The translations under genes were made by a program, and so were the position numbers. Positions 17,432 to 26,984 of a DNA stretch of 64,000 bases are shown here, in pieces. Location of the stretch: contig CBDEUB010000002.1 in assembly GCA_965243145.1 (NCBI GenBank), forward strand, positions 1,922,001 to 1,986,000. The letters run 5' to 3'. The first letter of the stretch is position 1. The number at the start of each line of letters is the position of its first letter. Source of the DNA: CBDBLK01 sp965243145 (GTDB lineage: Bacteria; Bdellovibrionota; Bacteriovoracia; Bacteriovoracales; Bacteriovoracaceae). The notes under the pieces were generated by a model, which saw only the letters and a list, made by a program, of their open reading frames with translations, did no database searches and was not told where the DNA came from.

Positions 17432-18667
17432 ATGAAAGAAAGTTTTTTGAAATGGAGCAATTTTATTCCACGAAATATGACTCTAATCCTTTGTAGAATT
17501 ATTTTTTTGGGAGCTTCCTCTAAAAAATTTACACTAGGTGTTTGTTTGGGATTAAGTTTTTCGATTTCCATTATTCTAGGGACAATTGGCCTTATGGATG
17601 GATTTGAATATGTTTTAAAGAAAGGATTGAGACATTCTTTAGGGGATATTTATTTTTACTCTGAAAATGGATTTTTTTATTTTAGTGATAAATTGACATT
17701 AAAGTTTAATGAATTAGGAATAAAAAATTTTTCTCCCTATATTCAAACGGAGGCATTTGCTATTAAAGGGAAACATTCCAGAGGAGTTAGTGTGTTAGGA
17801 GTAAAATCTTCTAGCTTTAGTAAAACTACTGGATTAAACATTGAGCTTGAGGCTGATGAAGCGGCCATAGGAATTGAATTGGCCAAAACATTTGATTTAA
17901 AAATTGGCCAAACTTTTGTTTTGGCCTTGGCAAAGGGCAATCGTAGTATTGACAATCTCCCTTTATTTAAACATTATCGTGTTAAGTCTATAATTCAACA
18001 TCGAATTTATCAAAAGGATTTAAGATTGGTTTATGTCGATCTTAAAGGCCTAAGTAAAGTTTTAAATGTTGAAAAAAAGGTTAATATTGTAGCATTGAAA
18101 ATGTCTGGGGATGTAGAAAGTAATATTGAAAACTCTGATATTCAAAATTTTATTTTTAGATTAAAAAATGTTTTGGGATCAAGTTATAAAGTTAGGCCTT
18201 ATTGGCATGAATATGAAACCCTTTTAGAGGCAGTGAGAATTGAAAAATTAACTATAGGATTAGTTTTTCAAATTGTTGTAATCGTTTCTATTTTTAATGT
18301 GTTGGCCTTTATTACCTTTTTGAATGAAAAACGCAGAAGGGAGTTTTTTTTGTTAAGGGCATTGGGTTTAAGTCAAAAAGGAATGATGGAGGCATGGTTT
18401 AAAATGGCCGTATTTTTATGGTTGGTAAGTTGCTTTTTAAGTATAGGGATGGTTGCTTTTTTTGATTGGGCATTAAAAAATTGGTCGTTGTTTCTTTTGC
18501 CTAAAGATGTGTACTATTTAGAAAGATTTAGTTTAATCCTTTCTTGGGATGATTACTTTCTCGTATTTTTCTTAGCACTAGCATGGTTAATTTTTTTTAT
18601 AACTATAAATTTTTGGAAATTTAGAGAGAAATCTTTTATACATGGATTGAGAAAGGAGTTTATTTAG
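17432..18667 (+). CDS. LolC/LolE-type lipoprotein-releasing permease
   Basis: This is the membrane subunit of an ABC transporter that extracts outer-membrane lipoproteins from the inner membrane. The 411-residue protein has one N-terminal membrane helix, a large periplasmic domain, and three C-terminal helices with the FtsX/MacB-like pattern (F-N-V-L-A-F-I-T-F-L-N-E-K-R-R-R-E-F-x-L-L-R-A-L-G). Only one permease accompanies the ATPase, so this looks like a single-permease (LolF-like) arrangement. I chose ATG 17432. A TTG at 17408 would overlap prfB. The stop overlaps the GTG start of the ATPase gene by one base. Confidence 0.85.
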   Translation: MKESFLKWSNFIPRNMTLILCRIIFLGASSKKFTLGVCLGLSFSISIILGTIGLMDGFEYVLKKGLRHSLGDIYFYSENGFFYFSDKLTLKFNELGIKNFSPYIQTEAFAIKGKHSRGVSVLGVKSSSFSKTTGLNIELEADEAAIGIELAKTFDLKIGQTFVLALAKGNRSIDNLPLFKHYRVKSIIQHRIYQKDLRLVYVDLKGLSKVLNVEKKVNIVALKMSGDVESNIENSDIQNFIFRLKNVLGSSYKVRPYWHEYETLLEAVRIEKLTIGLVFQIVVIVSIFNVLAFITFLNEKRRREFFLLRALGLSQKGMMEAWFKMAVFLWLVSCFLSIGMVAFFDWALKNWSLFLLPKDVYYLERFSLILSWDDYFLVFFLALAWLIFFITINFWKFREKSFIHGLRKEFI

Positions 18668-19341
18668 TGACACTGGTAAAAGCATGTTCTGTAGTAAAAT
18701 CTTATGGGGAATTGCGTGCGCTTAACAACTTGTCTTTAGAACTAGAAGAGTGTGGCCAATATGCTATTCAAGGAACCAGTGGGTCTGGTAAATCAACACT
18801 CCTATATTTATTGGGAGGCCTTGATCGGCCAACTTCGGGGAAAATTGTGGTCGGAGGGCGTAATTTGGTTGAGTTAGAGGATGAAGAATTGGCAAATTAT
18901 CGCAATCGTTTTGTTGGATTTGTCTTTCAATTTCACTTTCTTTTATCTTCAATGAATTGTCTACAAAATATTTTATTGCCAGCACAAATTGGTAGTCAAG
19001 AGACTTCACATTTAAAAAAGAAGGCCGTGGAATTGGCCGAGCGTTTGGGAATTGGGCATTGCCTTAAAAAGTTTCCTTTTGAACTATCAGGCGGGGAGCA
19101 ACAAAGAGTTAATATTGTTCGTGCCTTGGGATTGCGGCCTAAATTGCTATTATGCGATGAGCCTACAGGCAATCTAGATAGTATAAACTCGATGAAAGTT
19201 GTGGATTTGCTCAAGGAATTGGCCGCTGATTTTCAAGCAACTTTGGTAGTTGTAACTCATGACGCTCAAATTATGAACCAATTTGAACGGTGTATTGTCA
19301 TTCGCGATGGCCAAATTTTGCCTGATTCTAGCATCTTTTAG
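18667..19341 (+). CDS. lolD: LolD-type ABC transporter ATPase
   Basis: LolD powers lipoprotein release from the inner membrane. The 224-residue protein has Walker A G-T-S-G-S-G-K-S-T (36-44), Q-loop around F-V-F-Q-F-H-F-L, signature L-S-G-G-E-Q-Q (140-146), Walker B L-L-L-C-D-E-P-T-G-N-L-D and the switch histidine in V-V-T-H-D. The F-Q-F-H-F-L-L stretch is typical of LolD rather than MacB. It starts at GTG 18667 in a one-base overlap with the permease gene. Confidence 0.9.
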   Translation: MTLVKACSVVKSYGELRALNNLSLELEECGQYAIQGTSGSGKSTLLYLLGGLDRPTSGKIVVGGRNLVELEDEELANYRNRFVGFVFQFHFLLSSMNCLQNILLPAQIGSQETSHLKKKAVELAERLGIGHCLKKFPFELSGGEQQRVNIVRALGLRPKLLLCDEPTGNLDSINSMKVVDLLKELAADFQATLVVVTHDAQIMNQFERCIVIRDGQILPDSSIF

Positions 19342-19431
19342 GCCTGAGTGTTTGCATTGTAATCTCTTAGAATTATTGATATTTTTGCTTTTGCGAAAGC
19401 TTAAATAATTTGGCAAGAAAGGTAGTGCGCT

Positions 19432-21741
19432 TTGGCCTTGAAAAAGTTGCTGTGCGTCGTTATATATGGGCCTATTTTTTTTATGGGCCTTTTGTTTTTT
19501 TCATTGAGATTGTTTGCCTTGGACGAACTGGGGCCTAAAAAAAACCTTTTCAAGATTGATGAAATTGAAATTATTGGTGTCAAAAAAGTAGAAAAGGAGG
19601 CGATTTTTGAACGCATTGGCAGTCGAAAAGGCATGGTATTGGATAATTATTTATTGAAGCAGGACTTGGAAAAAATTTATGGCCTTAAATATTTTGAATG
19701 GGTAGAGGCCCATCAACTTGAACGAGGGAATAAAAAAATTCTCCAGTTTCGCGTCCAGGAAAGGCCTATTATTACTAAGATTACTTTTAGAAATAATAGT
19801 GAAATTGATGATGATGACCTGAAATCTTCTATTAAATCAAAAGATTTTTCTATTCTTGATATCAATACTATTAAGAATGATGTCCTTATTCTTCAAAAAC
19901 AATATGAGGAAAAAGGTTTTTTTCTGGCCAAGATAGATTATCAAATAAAAAGGGCCAACGATGAAAATGTAGAAGTTATTTTTGATATTCAAGAGTTTGA
20001 TAAAGTTCGTGTCAAAAAAATAACTTTTCTTGGCAATAAGGCCTTTTTAGATGAACAACTTAAACAAATTATGGAGATTAGAGAAGAATCGCTTTTTTCT
20101 TTTATGACAGGAGCAGGGAATTTTAAGGAATTTAATTTTCAAACTGACATTGAGAGGATTAAGTTTTTTTACAAAACCAAAGGATACCTTCAGGCCAATA
20201 TTGGTGCTCCTGAAGTAACTATTTCTGAGGATAAGAAGTGGATTTTTATTACTTTAAAAATTAATGAAGGGCCTATCTTCACAATTAACGATATTGCTTT
20301 TAATGGTGAAATTCTTTTTCCCGAAAATGAATTAATCAATAAAATAAAACTTAAAAGTGGCAATATCTATTCTGAAACTTTATTGAGAGAAGATATTCAA
20401 ATGTTGACTGAAATGTATCAGGATGAAGGATATGCATTTGCCAATGTTTTGCGCACGCTTAGAGTTTTACCCGGGGAAAATAAAGTTGATGTCGAATTTT
20501 CTTTTGAAAAAGGAGAAATTGCCTATTTTGGGAAAATTGTGGTTAAAGGAAATACTAAAACGCGAGATAAAGTTGTTCGTAGAGAACTTCTCATTAGAGA
20601 GGGAAGTCGTTTTTCCGGATCGGATTTAAGGCGCTCTAAAGAAAATGTAAATCGCCTAGGTTTCTTTGAGGTTAATTCAGTAACTTTTAATACTACAAGT
20701 TCTAAGGAGGAAAGTAATGTCCTCGATGTTGAAATCCAAGTTAAAGAAAGAAATACAGGTCAGATTTCTTTAGGTTCAGGTTACTCTACGGCATCGGGTT
20801 TTTTCTTCAACGCTTCTATTGCCCAGAACAATTTTAGAGGATTGGGCCAAAATTTGACCTTTTCTTTGACTTTGTCTGATACAACTAAAAATTTTAATTT
20901 AGGATTCACAGAACCTTATCTCTTTGATACGAAGTGGACTGCTGGAGGAGACCTTTTTAAAACAGAAAATACAGCTTCTGACGCTTTTTCTTATGAGAAA
21001 CAAGGCTTTGACATTCACTTGGGGTACCCTATCTTTGAATACACTAAATTGTTTGGAACTTATAAACTTGAAGAGACTAGAGTGAGTGCAAAAGATGATC
21101 CGACAATCAATGAAGATGTGGAAAATGGAGTTACTTCTTCTTTCAAGTTGACTATTGTGAGGGATTTGAGAGATAACAAGTTTGAACCTAGCAAGGGCCA
21201 TTATGTGAGTTTGGGCAGTGAATACGCTGGACTCGGGTTTGATAAAAAATGGTGGAAAAATGAACTTGATTTGAGATATTTTAAAACAGTTTGGGGAGAT
21301 TTAGTTTTACGAACCAGACTTTTTGGCTCGAAACTTGAAGTTGTAGATAAGAGTCCCATTCCTCGTTCCGAACGATTTGCTTTGGGAGGGGCCAGAAATT
21401 TGAGAGGTTTCGGTTATGAGGCAGTTGGGCCTAAGTCAGTGGCCACTTTTAGTGATGGCGTTCAAAGGGAGTTTAATACCCGAGGATTATTTGCAACATT
21501 TGCTACATTAGAATTTGAGCACCCACTTGTCAGAGAGGCCGGACTAAAATGGGCCGTTTTTACTGATATAGGCCATGCTGGAAACCATAGGCATATCAAA
21601 CTCTATAAAGATTATGGCTTTGGCCTTCGTTGGTTTTCTCCCATTGGTGTATTGCGTTTTGAGTTCGGTTATCCTATTGGAGAGGAGGCCAATGGGGAAG
21701 ATGGTGGCCAATTTCACTTTGATATAGGACAATTGTTCTAA
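19432..21741 (+). CDS. bamA: outer membrane protein assembly factor BamA
   Basis: BamA is the beta-barrel insertase of the outer membrane. The 769-residue protein has a signal peptide ending near L-F-A (about residue 28). Five POTRA repeats follow to about residue 430 (for example I-D-E-I-E-I-I-G-V-K-K-V and G-x-I-V-V-K-G-N-T-K-T-R-D-K-V-V-R-R-E-L). A C-terminal barrel ends in H-F-D-I-G-Q-L-F. The barrel contains the diagnostic lid-loop motif L-R-G-F, here within A-L-G-G-A-R-N-L-R-G-F-G. The start is TTG at 19432 with an AAAGG upstream. It is followed by skp, as in many proteobacteria. Confidence 0.96.
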   Translation: MALKKLLCVVIYGPIFFMGLLFFSLRLFALDELGPKKNLFKIDEIEIIGVKKVEKEAIFERIGSRKGMVLDNYLLKQDLEKIYGLKYFEWVEAHQLERGNKKILQFRVQERPIITKITFRNNSEIDDDDLKSSIKSKDFSILDINTIKNDVLILQKQYEEKGFFLAKIDYQIKRANDENVEVIFDIQEFDKVRVKKITFLGNKAFLDEQLKQIMEIREESLFSFMTGAGNFKEFNFQTDIERIKFFYKTKGYLQANIGAPEVTISEDKKWIFITLKINEGPIFTINDIAFNGEILFPENELINKIKLKSGNIYSETLLREDIQMLTEMYQDEGYAFANVLRTLRVLPGENKVDVEFSFEKGEIAYFGKIVVKGNTKTRDKVVRRELLIREGSRFSGSDLRRSKENVNRLGFFEVNSVTFNTTSSKEESNVLDVEIQVKERNTGQISLGSGYSTASGFFFNASIAQNNFRGLGQNLTFSLTLSDTTKNFNLGFTEPYLFDTKWTAGGDLFKTENTASDAFSYEKQGFDIHLGYPIFEYTKLFGTYKLEETRVSAKDDPTINEDVENGVTSSFKLTIVRDLRDNKFEPSKGHYVSLGSEYAGLGFDKKWWKNELDLRYFKTVWGDLVLRTRLFGSKLEVVDKSPIPRSERFALGGARNLRGFGYEAVGPKSVATFSDGVQREFNTRGLFATFATLEFEHPLVREAGLKWAVFTDIGHAGNHRHIKLYKDYGFGLRWFSPIGVLRFEFGYPIGEEANGEDGGQFHFDIGQLF

Positions 21742-21761
21742 TATAGCTTGTGGAGGTTGAA

Positions 21762-22268
21762 ATGAAAAGAATTGTAATACTGATGGCCTTTTTTTTATTT
21801 TTGGGAGTTCCCTCGGCCTTTGCCATGAAAATTGTCAAGATTGATGTGCAAAAGGTATTAGTGACAATTAATGAAGGCAAAAGGGTGCAAGGCCAATTGA
21901 GAAAAATATCTACTCAGCGTGAAACCAAGATCAAAGAAGAAGAAAAGAAGATTCTTGAAATGCAAAAAAACTTTGAGAAACAAAGTATGGTTATGAATGA
22001 TAAGGCCAAGTTTAACAAGGAAAGAGAGATTCAAGAACGGGTTGTAGAGCTTCAGAAAAGTGCTCTAAGGTATGAAAAAGAAATGCGAGAAATGGAAGAA
22101 AAGAGGAAGAGGCCGATTATTAATAAAATTAGAGAAGTTATCGATCAAGTTGGCAAAGAAAAGGGGTATGATTTTGTTTTTGAAGTTGCAACTGCTCCAC
22201 TCTATGTAAAATCGGTTTCTGATGGAACTCAAGAAATTATTGATGCCTATAATAAAAAATTTAAGTGA
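21762..22268 (+). CDS. skp: Skp/OmpH-like periplasmic chaperone
   Basis: Skp holds unfolded outer-membrane proteins on their way to BamA. The 168-residue protein has a signal peptide (about 1-21, ending A-F-A) and then a lysine/glutamate-rich helical body typical of the Skp tentacles. The ATG at 21762 sits behind GTGGAGG and is preferred over a GTG at 21750. It lies between bamA and lpxD as in enteric bacteria. Confidence 0.88.
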   Translation: MKRIVILMAFFLFLGVPSAFAMKIVKIDVQKVLVTINEGKRVQGQLRKISTQRETKIKEEEKKILEMQKNFEKQSMVMNDKAKFNKEREIQERVVELQKSALRYEKEMREMEEKRKRPIINKIREVIDQVGKEKGYDFVFEVATAPLYVKSVSDGTQEIIDAYNKKFK

Positions 22269-22281
22269 GCGGACGATTCCC

Positions 22282-23349
22282 TTGAAATTTGAAGATCTTA
22301 AAAGATTTGAACCTGGCCTTGAATTAATTTATCCAGAAGGCCAGGAGAATCTTCTGGAAATATATGGCCTTACCGATTTTCGGGCCTTTGAAGAAGGGAG
22401 GGCCATTTTTGTACAGAATGATAAGTATTTTGAGAGCGCCAAAGAGAATGTAGATAAATTAGAGGAACGAAAAGTAGGGATCATTTTTTCTCAAGCGATA
22501 TGGCAAAAATTTCAGGGTAGTGAAGAACTTGAAAAAATTGAGAAGAATGTCCGTTTTTTGGCCAAAGTTGAAAATGTAGGTTTGGCCATGTCGCGTCTTT
22601 CTTATCCTTATTATCTTGAAGAAATGAAGCATTGGAATGATGAAGTAGATGGCCGACAATTAGGCACAGTCGATATTCATCCCTCGGCCTATATTGCCCA
22701 AAATGTTTTTATAGGAAAGGAAGTTGTGATTGGGCCAAATACTCGCATACATTCTGGAGCTGTGATTTCATCGTGTGTAGACATTGGTGCGTGTTGTGAA
22801 ATTTTTTCTAATGTATCTCTTTATCCTAAAGTAAAAATAGGAAACGATGTGCGTATTCATGCAGGCAGTGTTATTGGTGCCGATGGTTTCGGATATAATT
22901 TCGATCAGAATGAACACCTTAAAGTGTGGCATGTAGGTGGAGTTGTAATTCAGGACAATGTTGAAATTGGCCCTAATTCATGTATCGATCAAGGCACTTT
23001 TTCGCCAACTTGTATTGGTGAGGGAAGCAAGTTAGATGGGCAGGTTCTTATTGGGCACAATTGTCAGATAGGCAAGAAGGTTTTGCTTTGTGGCCAAGTG
23101 GCCATATCGGGTTCGACAAGTATTGGTGATTTTACAATTTTTGCCGGAAAGTCGGCGGCCGGAGACAATATAACAATTGGCAGAGAGTGTCTTATTTCAG
23201 GTGGCGCTATGGTCAACAAGAGTTGTTCAGATGCTAGTAGGTTGGGAGGCCATCCAGCTCGGCCTCAACAGGAATGGTTGAAGGGTATAGCATACTTGAG
23301 AAAAATGTCACTTAATCAAACTAAGAAAAATAATTCAAAAACGCATTAG
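22282..23349 (+). CDS. lpxD: UDP-3-O-acyl-glucosamine N-acyltransferase LpxD
   Basis: LpxD adds the second primary acyl chain in lipid A synthesis. The protein has the uridine-binding N-terminal domain, a hexapeptide-repeat left-handed helix, and the catalytic G-H-N-C-Q-I-G block. The start is uncertain. An ATG at 22222 is in frame but would overlap skp by 47 nt and add residues unlike the family. I therefore favour TTG 22282 (355 residues, K-F-E-D-L-K-R-F as first residues), even though its ribosome-binding site is weak. Confidence 0.93.
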   Translation: MKFEDLKRFEPGLELIYPEGQENLLEIYGLTDFRAFEEGRAIFVQNDKYFESAKENVDKLEERKVGIIFSQAIWQKFQGSEELEKIEKNVRFLAKVENVGLAMSRLSYPYYLEEMKHWNDEVDGRQLGTVDIHPSAYIAQNVFIGKEVVIGPNTRIHSGAVISSCVDIGACCEIFSNVSLYPKVKIGNDVRIHAGSVIGADGFGYNFDQNEHLKVWHVGGVVIQDNVEIGPNSCIDQGTFSPTCIGEGSKLDGQVLIGHNCQIGKKVLLCGQVAISGSTSIGDFTIFAGKSAAGDNITIGRECLISGGAMVNKSCSDASRLGGHPARPQQEWLKGIAYLRKMSLNQTKKNNSKTH

Positions 23350-23378
23350 AAAAAGATTGGAAATGGAGAGAATTTTTT

Positions 23379-23873
23379 ATGTTCTTGAATAAAGAAGAAA
23401 TTAAAACATGGCTTCCACACAGGGAACCATTTCTTTTTATTGATGCAATTGAGTCGGTGGAAAGACCTTTGAGTAAATCTCGGCGAGATACAACAGAAGT
23501 ATCTATGAAGTCTTTATTGGGGACTAAGGTGATAGCTAGTTACAGAACTAGGCCTGAACACCCTATTTTTGAGGGACATTTTCCCAACGGCCCGATTTTA
23601 CCGGGAGTGATTCAAGTTGAAATGATGGCACAGACTTCAATTTTTTGTTTGATTGAATTGCATCCTTTGGTTATCACGAGGCCAATAGAAGTAGCACTTT
23701 TAAGTCTTGAAAATGCTAAATTTAGAAAACCTATTTACCCCGATATGATTTTAAGAATTGAAAGTGAATGTAAAATGGCACGAGGAAATTTTATAACCCA
23801 TCAATGTAAAATTTATTGTAAAGATTCTCTTTGTAGTGAGGCCACTTGTATGGCCCTGGTAAAGAATAAATAG
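23379..23873 (+). CDS. fabZ: 3-hydroxyacyl-ACP dehydratase FabZ
   Basis: FabZ dehydrates 3-hydroxyacyl-ACP in fatty acid elongation and competes with LpxA/LpxD for the same acyl donors. The 164-residue hot-dog-fold protein has the N-terminal L-P-H-R-x-P-F-L-F-I-D motif. Its active site is F-E-G-H-F-P-N-G-P-I-L-P-G-V, with H67 and E81 as the likely catalytic pair. A slightly long insertion (about 31-52) separates these. It lies between lpxD and lpxA, the classical order. Confidence 0.95.
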   Translation: MFLNKEEIKTWLPHREPFLFIDAIESVERPLSKSRRDTTEVSMKSLLGTKVIASYRTRPEHPIFEGHFPNGPILPGVIQVEMMAQTSIFCLIELHPLVITRPIEVALLSLENAKFRKPIYPDMILRIESECKMARGNFITHQCKIYCKDSLCSEATCMALVKNK

Positions 23874-23897
23874 CTTTAAAAGCGAAAAGAGGTAACG

Positions 23898-24695
23898 ATG
23901 GCAGTTGAAATTCATCCTTCAGCAATTGTTCACTCTAAAGCACAATTGGGTGAAAATGTTAAGATTGGGCCTTTTTCGGTTATTGGCCCTTCAGTATTGT
24001 TGGGAGATAGATGCGTGGTTCATTCCCATGTAATTTTAGAAGGTAATTTAAGCATAGGGTGTGAGAATACTTTTTTTCAATTTACTTCTATTGGGGCGGC
24101 ACCTCAAGATAAAACTTATAAGGGAGAGGCCACAGAAGTAATTATTGGTGATAATAATATTTTTAGGGAATATGTGAGTGTTCATCGAGGAACTTTAAAG
24201 AGCGATCGAGTCACAAAGATAGGCAGCTATAACTTTATGATGAGTTATGCCCATATAGCTCATGATGTTGTTTTTGGGAATCATTGTGTTGTGGCCAATA
24301 CAACTAATTTTGCAGGCCATGTTTGTGTGGAAGACTATGTTACTATTGGTGGAGGATGTTATTTTGGCCAATTTGTTACTCTGGGAAAAGGATGTTACAT
24401 AGGTGGTGGAAGTATAGTCGATAGAGATATTCCTCCGTTTTGTGCGGCCTATGGAAATCGTGTGCGGCTTAAAGGGCCAAATATCATTGGAATGAAAAGA
24501 CAAGGTCATTCTCAGGATGTCATTATTAAAGTTGTTGATTTCTATCGTGATATGGAGGCCTCTCCGTTGAGCGCTCGGGCCTTTGTTAATTGTGAAAAAA
24601 GTACAGTTGGTTATAAAAGTAATAATATCGTTAGTGAACTAAGCGAATTTATAAAAAAGAGTAAGGTTGGGATAGCACCTTTTTTCACCGCTTAG
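23898..24695 (+). CDS. lpxA: UDP-GlcNAc (or GlcNAc3N) acyltransferase LpxA
   Basis: LpxA performs the first lipid A step, placing a 3-hydroxyacyl chain on the UDP-sugar. The 265-residue protein has hexapeptide repeats and the catalytic A-H-I-A-H-D block, whose H122 aligns with E. coli H125. The usual helical C-terminus is present. The ATG at 23898 has an AGAGG ribosome-binding site. The next gene is a Gfo/Idh/MocA oxidoreductase rather than lpxB, so the acceptor may be an amino-modified sugar. Confidence 0.95.
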   Translation: MAVEIHPSAIVHSKAQLGENVKIGPFSVIGPSVLLGDRCVVHSHVILEGNLSIGCENTFFQFTSIGAAPQDKTYKGEATEVIIGDNNIFREYVSVHRGTLKSDRVTKIGSYNFMMSYAHIAHDVVFGNHCVVANTTNFAGHVCVEDYVTIGGGCYFGQFVTLGKGCYIGGGSIVDRDIPPFCAAYGNRVRLKGPNIIGMKRQGHSQDVIIKVVDFYRDMEASPLSARAFVNCEKSTVGYKSNNIVSELSEFIKKSKVGIAPFFTA

Positions 24696-24865
24696 CGGCA
24701 GCTGCTTTCATCCAAATACAAAACTATGATAGATATATGGCAGTTCACAATTTGAGGCGATAATAGAGCAACCAAAGTGTGCTTGGAGTGTGTTGCAAGG
24801 AGTGATAGCAAAGCTGAACTATAAGACATACTTCTCTATGAACAGTTACGCTTAGGATGACGGTT

Positions 24866-25816
24866 ATGGTGCGTGTAGCAGTTATTGGGTATGGCCATTT
24901 GGGACGGTGGCATGTTGAAAAAGCGATAAAGTTGCCAAATTGCCAACTTGTTGCAGTCGTCGATCACAACCTCAAGGCCCAGGCAAGATTTAGAGAACGC
25001 CACCCTGGCCATATTATTGTTGCAGATTTGCAGGAGATTGAAGATCAAATTGATGCAGCTATTATTGTCACTCCAACATCTTGCCATTTTGATTTTATAA
25101 AAAAACTTATGGCGAAAGGTAAACATATTTTTTGTGAAAAGCCTTTAACTTCAACTTTAAAAGAGGCCGTAGAAATACAGCAATTATGTCAGAACAGTAA
25201 AATTTTGCTTCAAGTAGGCCACAGTGAGCGGTTTCATTCTATTTGGGAGCGAAGGAGTGAATTTCCAGAATTTTTTGACACCCCGGGATTTATTCGGATT
25301 CAAAGAGTAGCACCCTTTAAGGGAAGGTCTGTTGATATAGATGTCATTCAAGATTTGATGATTCACGATTTGGATTTAATGCTCTATTTATTCAAGGAAT
25401 GGCCAAAGAGTGTTCAGGTAAAAGGTTATAAAGTGAGAACAGATAAATGGGATTTCGTTTCAGCACATTTTGAATTTCCCTCAGAAAGGAGCGTTGCAAT
25501 TGTAGCATCACGAATTCATCCTGTGGAAATGCGTGAACTGGAGATTTCCAACGAGTTTGGGTGTTTTTATGTAGATACTATAAAATGTATTTGCAGATTG
25601 TCCAGAGCTGATAAAAAGAAGATAGAAGAATTTAATTATACTGTAAGAGATCATTTATTGGAAGAACAAAAAGCATTTTATCAGGCCATTGGCCAAGGGA
25701 CTTCGGCGATTGTTGGTGTTGATGATGGTGTCAATGCCATGAAATTGGCCGAGGCAGTTGCAAATGGCCTAAATGGAACAGGAAAGTATTGCGTAGTCGA
25801 AAATTCTTATGCGTGA
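24866..25816 (+). CDS. Gfo/Idh/MocA-family NAD-dependent oxidoreductase, candidate GnnA
   Basis: The protein (316 residues) has an N-terminal Rossmann motif (V-A-V-I-G-Y-G-H-L-G) and the family's catalytic-lysine segment C-E-K-P-L-T. The C-terminal alpha/beta domain has I-Q-D-L-M-I-H-D-L-D. It is placed between lpxA and lpxB and overlaps lpxB by 8 nt, so it almost surely acts in lipid A synthesis. The known enzyme in that position is GnnA, which oxidises UDP-GlcNAc at C3 so that a transaminase (GnnB) can make a 2,3-diamino sugar. No GnnB is in this window. ATG 24866 has AGGA at proper spacing, while ATG 24857 is an alternative. A 160-nt spacer separates it from lpxA. Confidence 0.8.
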   Translation: MVRVAVIGYGHLGRWHVEKAIKLPNCQLVAVVDHNLKAQARFRERHPGHIIVADLQEIEDQIDAAIIVTPTSCHFDFIKKLMAKGKHIFCEKPLTSTLKEAVEIQQLCQNSKILLQVGHSERFHSIWERRSEFPEFFDTPGFIRIQRVAPFKGRSVDIDVIQDLMIHDLDLMLYLFKEWPKSVQVKGYKVRTDKWDFVSAHFEFPSERSVAIVASRIHPVEMRELEISNEFGCFYVDTIKCICRLSRADKKKIEEFNYTVRDHLLEEQKAFYQAIGQGTSAIVGVDDGVNAMKLAEAVANGLNGTGKYCVVENSYA

Positions 25817-26972
25817 GATAAACTGCCTTATTATTGCGGGAGAAAAATCAGGTGAAGAACATGCTTTAAGTTTTATTGGAAAAATAAAGGAAAAGATTCC
25901 CAGTATTCACTTTTGGGGAATAGGCGGAGAACAACTGGCCAAAGAGGGTGTTGAGTTAATTTATAATTTGAACGATTTTTCTTCTTGGGGAATTAGCACT
26001 GTTATCTCCAAAATACCTTTTTATATAAGCGCTGAAAATAAATTATTTAAGAGTGCAGTAGCAAGAAATTGTAAAGTGGCCATTTTAATTGATTTTCAAA
26101 CATTTAATCTGCGTTTGGCAAGGCGTTTAAAAGCAATTGGAGTTGATGTACTCTATTATGTTGCTCCCCAGGCCTGGGCATGGAAAAGTTGTCGTGTTAA
26201 AATTTTGCAAAAAACTGTACATACCTTGTTTACAGTGCTTCCTTTTGAAAAAAAATGGTTTCAGGAAAGAGGAGTGGACAAAGTTAGAGCGGTTCAACAT
26301 TCTTTGGTGAGTTCTTATAAAAATGAAATAAAATCTCGTCGTCTAGGGTATCAATATAAACCCCATGATTTATTTAATAAAAGGGTGAGGCTTTTGCTGC
26401 TGCCTGGTTCCAGAAACTTTGAAGTTCAATCCCTATTGAAAACTTTTATGCAAACAGTATCGTATTTGAGGCCTTTCTCTTTTGAATTGGGATTAGTGCC
26501 CAGTTCTAATGTCCATAAGAGTTTATATGGCCCCTATTGGAAATTTATGTCATCTGTATTTCCCGATAACAGATTGAGTGATGCACTTGAGTGGGCCGAT
26601 ATAAGTTTGGCCGCTAGTGGCACAGTTTCTTTGACTTGTGCTCTTTTTCAAGTGCCAACAGTTGTCGCTTATAGAATTAGTTTGCTAGATGAATTTTTTT
26701 TCAACACTTTTATAAGTTACCGAGGTTATTTTTCTTTGGCCAATATTGTTCATCAAGAAGAAATTTTCCCTGAATGTGTTCAAGAATCTTGCAGTTCTTA
26801 TAATTTGGCCAATACTGTAAATAAATGGCTGTCGGATGAGAGTGCTTATAAAGAGACAAAAGAAAAACTTGCTTTAACCCTCGGCCTTTTAGAAGGGGAA
26901 GAAAATATTGAAAATTATATGGCCGCGACCATTTTGAAAGCTTATGGTATTGATAACTCATACTCTTATTGA
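25809..26972 (+). CDS. lpxB: lipid-A-disaccharide synthase LpxB
   Basis: LpxB joins lipid X and UDP-diacylglucosamine into the beta-1,6 disaccharide. The 387-residue GT19 protein has the N-terminal A-G-E-K-S-G-E block, the W-G-I-G-G motif, Y-Y-V-A-P-Q-A-W-A-W, L-L-P-G-S-R and a late A-S-G-T-V-S-L-T donor-site block. It overlaps the oxidoreductase gene and precedes lpxK by 12 nt. Confidence 0.95.
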   Translation: MREINCLIIAGEKSGEEHALSFIGKIKEKIPSIHFWGIGGEQLAKEGVELIYNLNDFSSWGISTVISKIPFYISAENKLFKSAVARNCKVAILIDFQTFNLRLARRLKAIGVDVLYYVAPQAWAWKSCRVKILQKTVHTLFTVLPFEKKWFQERGVDKVRAVQHSLVSSYKNEIKSRRLGYQYKPHDLFNKRVRLLLLPGSRNFEVQSLLKTFMQTVSYLRPFSFELGLVPSSNVHKSLYGPYWKFMSSVFPDNRLSDALEWADISLAASGTVSLTCALFQVPTVVAYRISLLDEFFFNTFISYRGYFSLANIVHQEEIFPECVQESCSSYNLANTVNKWLSDESAYKETKEKLALTLGLLEGEENIENYMAATILKAYGIDNSYSY

Positions 26973-26984
26973 CGGGGAGAATAA

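Noticed and set aside
17383..19634. Several 60-80 codon - strand ORFs over the lolC/lolD/bamA region
   Set aside because: They are antisense to well-recognised genes and contain no independent start signals.
24696..24865. tRNA, small RNA or promoter in the lpxA-oxidoreductase gap
   Set aside because: No cloverleaf or T-loop sequence is present, and the best -35/-10 pair has a 21-bp spacer; I see nothing I can support.
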